DNA from: an uncultured Atopobium sp. | Lineage (GTDB): Bacteria; Actinomycetota; Coriobacteriia; Coriobacteriales; Atopobiaceae | Reading direction: 5' to 3' | Assembly: GCA_937990665.1 (NCBI GenBank) | Contig: CALKRF010000055.1 | Location: 1-11,422 of the forward strand | Length of the DNA: 11,422 nucleotides | Part shown: in pieces, positions 6,324 through 11,422 of the stretch | Layout: every line of letters starts with the position of its first letter | How positions within the stretch are numbered: the first letter of the stretch is position 1 | The notes under the pieces: model-generated | Database searches by the model: none | What the model saw: only the letters and a program-made list of their open reading frames with translations | What the model was told of the DNA's origin: nothing | Translations under genes and position numbers: made by a program

Positions 6324-6360
6324 GAGTAGGACTCCCGCACGTCTTTCTCATAATGAGAAA
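6324..6360 (+). promoter_or_regulatory. Palindromes upstream of the HtrA-type protease
   Basis: A perfect 8-1-8 palindrome, TTTCTCAT-A-ATGAGAAA, lies at 6344-6360, with a smaller one (GAGT-AGG-ACTC) at 6324-6334. A possible -10 (TAGAAT) is at 6385-6390 but no good -35 is seen. The large palindrome is a likely operator. It does not match the CIRCE, HAIR or CtsR heat-shock operators that I know. Confidence 0.4.
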
Positions 6361-6471
6361 CGAATTTTTGTCCGGTATAACGGGTAGAATACACATATTG
6401 AAAAATTGATGTTTAGCGCAGAATTATTTGCGTTAGTTGTTTGCATCAAAGTGATGTTAAGGAGGATGTCT

Positions 6472-7890
6472 ATGGAGAACCAAGCACATGGTTTAACCAC
6501 AGATTCCGCTGTTTATAAGCGTTTCTCGCCAGTTGAGCAGACTGGATTTATGTCTATGTTCAAAAGCTCAAGTGTAAAAAGAACAGCTTGTGCAATTGCT
6601 TTTGCCGTTGCTTGTGTTCCTACCATTGCTTTGGGAGAGGGAATTTCTAAGCTTCCTGCAGTATCTGGTCAGGCAACTATTTCTCAAGCAGCGACGTCTC
6701 GTCCTGCTGCAGAACCAACTGATACTAAGACGGCAGAAACGGTAGCTTCTAAGGTTTTGCCTTCGGTTGTGTCCGTTAAGGCTACCAGTGATTCATCAGG
6801 CTCAACCGGTTCTGGCGTTGTATTGAACACAAATGGAGACATTCTTACCAATTACCACGTCATTGAGGGTATGGATACGTTCTCTATCTCCGTTAATGAT
6901 AAAGAGTATGAGTGTACTGTTGTTGGTACAGATCCAACCTCTGACCTGGCCGTTCTTCATGCAGATCTTAAAGGAGATAGCCTTACTCCAATTGAGATTG
7001 GTAATTCCGATAACTTGGCTCCTGGTAGTTGGGTTATGAGTGTTGGTAGTCCATTTGGTCTTGATCACTCTGTTTCTGCAGGTATCGTGTCTGCTCTTTC
7101 TCGTGGAGATATGCTTGAGACAGAGGGTGGAGAAACCACTATTTATGCAAACCTCATCCAGGTTGATGCAGCTATTAACCCAGGTAATTCTGGCGGCGCT
7201 CTGGTTGACTCTAATGGTCAGCTTGTGGGTATTTGTACGTTGTTCTCGTCAGATACCAAGTCATTTGCGGGTATTGGCTTTGCAATTCCTTCTAACTATG
7301 CCATTGATATTGCAAATCAGATTCTTTCTGGCCAGCAAGTTAAGCATGCCTATATTGGTCTTTCTATGCAGACCGTTACTCCTCGAGTTGCAAAGCGCAA
7401 TGATCTCTCGGTAGATTACGGTGCGTATGTAGCAGGCCTTCTTGATGATAGTCCTGCAGAGGGTGCTGGTATTAAAAAGGGTGATGTTATTGTCTCTATT
7501 GGTGGAGAGCGCGTAGTTTCTGCTGATGCAGCTATTATTGCCGTTCGCTCTCACAAGATTGGAGAGACCGTTCCTGTAGAAATCATGCGTGGAGAAGACC
7601 GCCTTACTATCAACGTCACGCTTGGTTCTGATGAGACGCTTTCTACTAAGAAAGAGAAAGAAAAGAACAGCAAGAACGAAACAAATAACGATACTGATGA
7701 TAAACAGGATCGCACTGAAGATGATGATTCCTATAGGTATTATCGCCAGCAAAACTATTGGGAAGAGTTCTGGGATTACTTCACTAATCCTTATGGAGAT
7801 AAAGACGTTGATTCCGATAATCCATTTGTGAATTTCGTAGAGAGCATTACCAATAGCATTGCAGAAGTAATCTACGGTATTTTTGGTTAA
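6472..7890 (+). CDS. htrA: HtrA/DegP-type membrane-anchored serine protease with PDZ domain
   Basis: A 472-residue protein: cytoplasmic N-terminus (1-37), one membrane segment (about 38-55), a trypsin-like protease domain (about 90-290) and a PDZ domain (about 295-385). The catalytic triad is intact: H129 (LTNYHV), D158 (TSDLAV) and S240 (NPGNSGGAL). It should degrade or refold damaged proteins outside the membrane. The C-terminal tail (388-472) is unusual: a Lys/Glu/Asn/Asp-rich, probably disordered stretch (392-420), then an aromatic-rich segment (YYRQQNYWEEFWDYF) and a hydrophobic end. ATG 6472 is chosen because AAGGAGG (6459-6465) lies six bases upstream; an earlier in-frame TTG at 6406 has no such site. 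It follows the GlnR-like gene without a terminator that I can see, so read-through is possible; rmuC follows after 61 bases, probably in one transcript. Confidence 0.92.
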   Translation: MENQAHGLTTDSAVYKRFSPVEQTGFMSMFKSSSVKRTACAIAFAVACVPTIALGEGISKLPAVSGQATISQAATSRPAAEPTDTKTAETVASKVLPSVVSVKATSDSSGSTGSGVVLNTNGDILTNYHVIEGMDTFSISVNDKEYECTVVGTDPTSDLAVLHADLKGDSLTPIEIGNSDNLAPGSWVMSVGSPFGLDHSVSAGIVSALSRGDMLETEGGETTIYANLIQVDAAINPGNSGGALVDSNGQLVGICTLFSSDTKSFAGIGFAIPSNYAIDIANQILSGQQVKHAYIGLSMQTVTPRVAKRNDLSVDYGAYVAGLLDDSPAEGAGIKKGDVIVSIGGERVVSADAAIIAVRSHKIGETVPVEIMRGEDRLTINVTLGSDETLSTKKEKEKNSKNETNNDTDDKQDRTEDDDSYRYYRQQNYWEEFWDYFTNPYGDKDVDSDNPFVNFVESITNSIAEVIYGIFG

Positions 7891-7951
7891 TGCTCAGATT
7901 GCGTTTGCTGTGTTTGCGTTTGTTTGTTCTGCTATGAGTTAGGGGAGTCTT

Positions 7952-9313
7952 GTGGATTTGCTTGTGCTGTTAGTTTTGGCTGTAGTTGTCATTGTGCTTA
8001 TCGTAAGCCTTGTCACACTTTCCTCTAAGCTTTCGCAAGTAAAGACGCTGCAAGAGCAAAGTCAAACGTCATCTGCAGAGCTTATAAGAAGCTCCCAAGA
8101 GTTGGATCGTCGTGTTACGGATAACATGGCAAAAATGCAAGAGCTTATGGATACAAAGCTTGAGAAGGTAAGAGAGGTAGTTGATCAAAAGCTCACCTCA
8201 ACACTGCAAAATCAGACAAAGCAGACTGATCAGCGTATTGCTCAGCTTGATGCTCGTTTTGATGCTTTTCAGCGTCGTGTGGATGACAACATGAAAGCAA
8301 CTTCCCAGGCTTCAACTGAGCAGCTTGGTAAGGTTAGAGAAACTGTTGACAAACAGCTCAGCGACATGCGTAAAGAGAATGAAGCAAAGCTTGAGCTTAT
8401 GCGTCAGACCGTTGACGAGAAACTCCAGAAAACGCTCGATGAGCGTATGACCCAATCGTTCCAGCGCGTATCTACGCAACTTGAGCAAGTTCATCAAGGC
8501 TTGGGAGAAATGCGTGGTCTTGCGGAAGGTGTTGGAGACTTAAAGAAGGTTCTTTCTGGCGTTAAGACTCGCGGAATTGTTGGAGAAATTCAGCTTGGCG
8601 CAATTCTAAGAGACATTCTTTCTCCAGAGCAATATGAAGAGAATGTTGCTACTGTTTCTGGTTCTACTGAGCGTGTTGAGTTTGCAGTTAAGTTGCCTGG
8701 AGAGTCAGGGGAGACTGTTTGGCTTCCTATTGATTCTAAGTTCCCTGGAGATACGTACGAGCACCTAGTAGATGCAATTAACGCAGGAAATGAAGAGGCG
8801 ATTGCTGCCGCTAAAAAGGGTCTAGAGACTCGAATTAAGGCAGAGGCAAAAGATATCTCTACAAAGTATATTGCTCCACCAGAGACAACTAACTTTGCTA
8901 TTTTGTTCCTTCCTTTTGAGGGACTTTATGCAGAGGTAGTCAGTCAGACGGGACTGCTTGAGCAGCTACAGAGAGAGTATCGCGTTAATGTGTGTGGACC
9001 TTCCACTATGGCAGCACTTCTTAACAGTCTTCAAATGGGATTTCAATCTGTTGCTATTCAGAAGCATGCAGACGAGATTCAAAAGGTACTCTCTGCGGTT
9101 AAGACAGAGTTTGAGACGTATCAAGCTCAGCTTGAGAAAGCTCAGAAACAGATTAGAACTGCAGAAACCACTATTGATAAGATTCTTACTACTAGAACAA
9201 AGGCTATGAACCGCAAGCTCAGAGGTGTTACTGCATTAGAGAGCCTTGAAGATGCACAGAGTACTTTAGGTCTTGTTGAGGGAAGTGTAGAAGATCGAGA
9301 GGACGATGAATAG
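7952..9313 (+). CDS. rmuC: DNA recombination protein RmuC homologue
   Basis: A 453-residue protein. An N-terminal membrane segment (about 2-24) is followed by a long coiled coil (about 25-190, rich in Gln, Glu, Lys with repeated VDxKL phrases), then the RmuC domain (about 205-430). Recognisable stretches include RGIVGEIQLGAILRDIL, WLPIDSKFPGD, FLPFEGLYAEV and CGPSTMAALLNSLQMGFQS, which are family hallmarks. RmuC limits inversion of short inverted repeats in E. coli; the fold relates it to nucleases, but its activity is poorly defined. Start GTG 7952 follows AGGGGAG (7941-7947) by four bases. The coiled coil is made of similar repeated segments, suggesting internal duplication. The short T-rich gap after htrA has no terminator. 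A strong terminator ends the gene. Confidence 0.92.
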   Translation: MDLLVLLVLAVVVIVLIVSLVTLSSKLSQVKTLQEQSQTSSAELIRSSQELDRRVTDNMAKMQELMDTKLEKVREVVDQKLTSTLQNQTKQTDQRIAQLDARFDAFQRRVDDNMKATSQASTEQLGKVRETVDKQLSDMRKENEAKLELMRQTVDEKLQKTLDERMTQSFQRVSTQLEQVHQGLGEMRGLAEGVGDLKKVLSGVKTRGIVGEIQLGAILRDILSPEQYEENVATVSGSTERVEFAVKLPGESGETVWLPIDSKFPGDTYEHLVDAINAGNEEAIAAAKKGLETRIKAEAKDISTKYIAPPETTNFAILFLPFEGLYAEVVSQTGLLEQLQREYRVNVCGPSTMAALLNSLQMGFQSVAIQKHADEIQKVLSAVKTEFETYQAQLEKAQKQIRTAETTIDKILTTRTKAMNRKLRGVTALESLEDAQSTLGLVEGSVEDREDDE

Positions 9314-9354
9314 CACGTATTTTTGAGTGCTGAGTTTCTCTTTTATAGGTAGAT

Positions 9355-9384
9355 AAAAACAGCGGCTTAGGTCGCTGTTTTTTT
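9355..9384 (+). terminator. Rho-independent terminator after rmuC
   Basis: Arms AAAAACAGCG (9355-9364) and CGCTGTTTTT (9373-9382) are perfectly complementary around an 8-base loop. The T-run continues to 9384. It insulates the copper promoter that starts immediately downstream. Confidence 0.92.
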
Positions 9385-9385
9385 G

Positions 9386-9446
9386 TTGCATAAAAATACC
9401 TTATGGGGGTATACTGTTTACAGAAACTAATACCCCCTTAGGGTAT
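9386..9446 (+). promoter_or_regulatory. Copper-responsive promoter with two mirrored CsoR operators
   Basis: A -35 TTGCAT (9386-9391) and -10 TATACT (9410-9415) are 18 bases apart. Operator 1 (9396-9412, ATACCTTATGGGGGTAT) covers the spacer and part of the -10. Operator 2 (9430-9446, ATACCCCCTTAGGGTAT) lies just after the expected start site. The reverse complement of operator 2 matches operator 1 at 15 of 17 positions, so the pair is mirror-oriented, centres 34 bp apart. ATACC/GGTAT ends with a G/C-run centre are typical of CsoR sites. Bound CsoR would block RNA polymerase until Cu(I) is bound. Confidence 0.85.
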
Positions 9447-9460
9447 GGAAAGGAGGAGAG

Positions 9461-9784
9461 ATGGCTCAGAAAAACGGCCAATCACAAAAGACATGCTGTC
9501 ATTGTGATCACAAGGCAACCCCTCGCTCAAGCGAACTTAAAAGCGGGGTTTCTCGCCGTATTAACCGTGCAATCGGCCAGTTAAATGGCATTAAAACAAT
9601 GATTGACGAGGATCGTTATTGCGGAGATGTCCTTATTCAGCTTGCAGCAGTTGAGTCTGCGGTTAAGGCCATCTCAAGAGAAGTAATGCAGGATCACCTG
9701 GATTCTTGCGTAGTTGACCGCATCCAGTCGGGTGATACAGAAGTTATTGGTGAGGTCATGGACCTCTTTAAGCGTTTTATGTAA
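9461..9784 (+). CDS. csoR: Copper-sensing transcriptional repressor CsoR
   Basis: A 107-residue all-helical regulator of the CsoR/RcnR family. The Cu(I) ligands of CsoR are present: C54 (DRYCGDVL), H79 and C83 (DHLDSC), spaced as in Mycobacterium tuberculosis CsoR (C36, H61, C65). The neighbouring tyrosine Y53 is also kept. The first 28 residues are an extra tail holding C12, C13, H14, C15 and H17 (CCHCDH), not needed in the canonical protein; it may bind metal or be disordered. ATG 9461 has a strong upstream AAGGAGG (9450-9456). Two operators sit on its promoter, so it should repress itself and copA. The gap to copA is nine bases: one operon. The copper assignment follows from the ligands plus the adjacent Cu-ATPase. 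Confidence 0.95.
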   Translation: MAQKNGQSQKTCCHCDHKATPRSSELKSGVSRRINRAIGQLNGIKTMIDEDRYCGDVLIQLAAVESAVKAISREVMQDHLDSCVVDRIQSGDTEVIGEVMDLFKRFM

Positions 9785-9793
9785 GGTGGCGTT

Positions 9794-11422
9794 ATGGATC
9801 AGAAAGTTTTTGATGTACAAGGAATGACGTGTGCAAGTTGTTCTGCGCACGTGGAGAAGGCGGCAAACTCTGTTTCTGGTGTCTCTGAGGCTCGCGTTAA
9901 TCTGCTTAAGAATTCTATGGAAGTTGATTATGACGGTAACCCAGACACCCTTAAGCAGATTTCTGACGCAGTAAGCAAAGCAGGCTATGAGGCAACACCT
10001 CGTAGCGACAAAAAAGATTCTGCTGCAGCTACTAAGGCAGACGCTACCGATGCTTCAGAAAAGGCGGTAAAGCAGAAGAGAGTCGAGCTTATTTCCTCAA
10101 TGGCGTTTGCCATTCCACTGCTCTATCTTGCCATGGGTGAGATGATAGGAGCACCTGTTCCACCTGCTGTTTCTGGAATGAATGGCATGATGAACTTGGC
10201 TCTTACTGAGCTTTTGCTTTGCATTCCTATTCTCTTTATTTGTCGTCACTATTTTATTGGCGGATTCCGCGCGTTTTTGCATGGCTCGCCTAATATGGAT
10301 TCACTCATAGCGATAGGTTCAGCGGCGTCGTTTGCCTACAGTGTTGTTAGCCTGTACCAGATGGCAAATGCTTTTATTGCAGGAGATATTGCTGCAGCTC
10401 ACCAAGCAATGCACGGCATGTACTTTGAGACCGCAGGTGTGATTCTTGCTCTGATTTCCCTGGGCAAGTTCTTTGAGGCGCGCGCAAAGGGTCATACCAC
10501 AGGTGCAATTAGCGCACTTATGAACCTTGCTCCAAAGACGGCTATTCTCGTCAAAGACGGTGTTGAACAGGAAGTTCCCGCAGAGACTGTTGTAGTGGGA
10601 GACGTGCTTGTGGTAAGGGCGGGTCAGTCAATTCCTGTTGATGGCCAAGTCATCGAAGGAGAAGGATCTGTCGATGAGTCCGCGATTACCGGAGAGCCCG
10701 TTCCTGTAAGTAAGGTTGTTGGAGACTCCGTGACAGGCGCTACGGTATCTACTGGCGGCTGGTTTAAGATGCGCGCCACAGCTGTTGGCGATGATACAAC
10801 GCTTGCAGGCATTATCCGCCTGGTTGACGAGGCAACAAGCTCCAAAGCACCTATCGAGCGTCTTGCTGACAGCATTGCTGGCATCTTTGTACCTGTTGTC
10901 ATTGGAATTGCATTGGTAACGTTTGCTGCATGGTTTGTCTTTGTAGCTCCTGGTAACTTTGCGGTTGCTCTTTCGCACGCTGTTGCTGTTCTGGTTATTT
11001 CCTGCCCTTGTGCACTTGGCCTGGCAACACCTACCGCCATCATGGTAGGCACCGGCCAAGGTGCTTCAAATGGTATTTTGGTCAAGTCTGCCGAGGCGCT
11101 TGAGGGCGCGGTCCGAGCAACCGTGGTTGTTCTTGATAAGACCGGAACGCTCACTGAGGGCAAGCCGAGCGTAACTGACGTACTTTGTGTAGGTGGAACT
11201 TCCGAGCAGCAGCTACTTGAGTATGCATATGCGCTTGAGCAAAAGAGTGAACATCCACTTGCGCAGGCAATTGTTACATACGCTCAAGAGAAGCTTGGAG
11301 AGTCTGCAGGTAGCTTTGTTGACATACAGGAGTTCTCACAGGTTGCTGGTGGTGGCCTTACGGCAAAGGTTGGCGAGAAACGCCTTGTAGCAGGAAACGC
11401 TCGTCTTATGGAGCAGGAGGGC
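9794..11422 (+). CDS. copA: Cu(I)-exporting P1B-type ATPase CopA (3' end off the window)
   Basis: The reading frame is open from ATG 9794 through the last base (543 codons), so the gene is cut by the window edge. In order: an N-terminal heavy-metal-associated domain with GMTCASC (10-16; C13, C16), an Ala/Lys-rich linker (about 68-95), the first membrane helices with a Met-rich stretch (MGEMIGAP, GMNGMMN), the actuator domain with TGEP (299-302), the membrane metal site SCPCALG (C404-P405-C406), the phosphorylation motif DKTGT (D448) and the nucleotide-binding SEHPLAQAI (H487). The GDGxND hinge and the last two helices lie beyond the edge. CPC plus the HMA motif marks a Cu(I)/Ag(I) exporter. 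AAGGTGG (9783-9789), overlapping the csoR stop, is the ribosome site. Copper-induced through CsoR. Confidence 0.96.
   Translation, partial: MDQKVFDVQGMTCASCSAHVEKAANSVSGVSEARVNLLKNSMEVDYDGNPDTLKQISDAVSKAGYEATPRSDKKDSAAATKADATDASEKAVKQKRVELISSMAFAIPLLYLAMGEMIGAPVPPAVSGMNGMMNLALTELLLCIPILFICRHYFIGGFRAFLHGSPNMDSLIAIGSAASFAYSVVSLYQMANAFIAGDIAAAHQAMHGMYFETAGVILALISLGKFFEARAKGHTTGAISALMNLAPKTAILVKDGVEQEVPAETVVVGDVLVVRAGQSIPVDGQVIEGEGSVDESAITGEPVPVSKVVGDSVTGATVSTGGWFKMRATAVGDDTTLAGIIRLVDEATSSKAPIERLADSIAGIFVPVVIGIALVTFAAWFVFVAPGNFAVALSHAVAVLVISCPCALGLATPTAIMVGTGQGASNGILVKSAEALEGAVRATVVVLDKTGTLTEGKPSVTDVLCVGGTSEQQLLEYAYALEQKSEHPLAQAIVTYAQEKLGESAGSFVDIQEFSQVAGGGLTAKVGEKRLVAGNARLMEQEG

Noticed and set aside
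6406..6471. Earlier TTG start for the HtrA-type protease
   Set aside because: AAGGAGG at 6459-6465 lies between it and ATG 6472 at ideal spacing.
10624..11163. Long open frame of 179 codons on the minus strand
   Set aside because: It lies wholly inside copA, which has every expected ATPase motif in the + frame; the minus translation is Ser/Thr/Pro/Ala-rich and unlike any protein I know.

Overview
The window looks like a stretch of chromosome from a mid-GC actinobacterium. The best guess is a host-associated member of the Coriobacteriia (Atopobium/Lancefieldella/Olsenella type). This rests on an orphan regulator closely resembling actinobacterial GlnR, an actinobacterial-style CsoR-CopA copper operon and even base composition. 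The species cannot be fixed from the sequence alone. All genes I support lie on the + strand. I see no tRNA, rRNA, CRISPR array, insertion sequence or phage gene.

Layout: (1) 1-400, a strong hairpin at the left edge, then a small FeoB-associated Cys-rich membrane protein. (2) 401-5520, a nitrogen/amino-acid region: a glutamine synthetase (GS) homologue, a terminator, a 336-base regulatory gap with three inverted repeats, then a polar-amino-acid ABC importer (lipoprotein binding protein, hairpin, permease with an unusual extracytoplasmic domain, ATPase) closed by a hairpin. (3) 5521-6275, an orphan OmpR-type regulator resembling GlnR. (4) 6276-9384, an HtrA-type membrane-anchored protease and RmuC, ended by a clear terminator. 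(5) 9385-11422, a copper module: two mirrored CsoR-type operators on a promoter, csoR, and the first 543 codons of copA, which runs off the right edge.

The main observation is that the GS homologue keeps the GS-I fold signatures but has lost five catalytic positions: three of the metal-binding glutamates, the metal-binding histidine and the flap glutamate. It should therefore not make glutamine and is best read as a GS pseudoenzyme. Just upstream, four pentamers match, or nearly match, the actinobacterial GlnR box in an exact 11-bp register. A GlnR-like regulator and a glutamine-type importer lie within 5 kb. Together they suggest a nitrogen-sensing or uptake module in which a dead GS acts as a regulator or scaffold. 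The residue losses and the box spacing are seen directly; the regulatory role is inference.

The copper module is conventional: CsoR should release the promoter when it binds Cu(I), allowing synthesis of the CopA efflux ATPase. Unusual details there are the two operators in opposite orientation and a Cys/His-rich N-terminal tail on CsoR.
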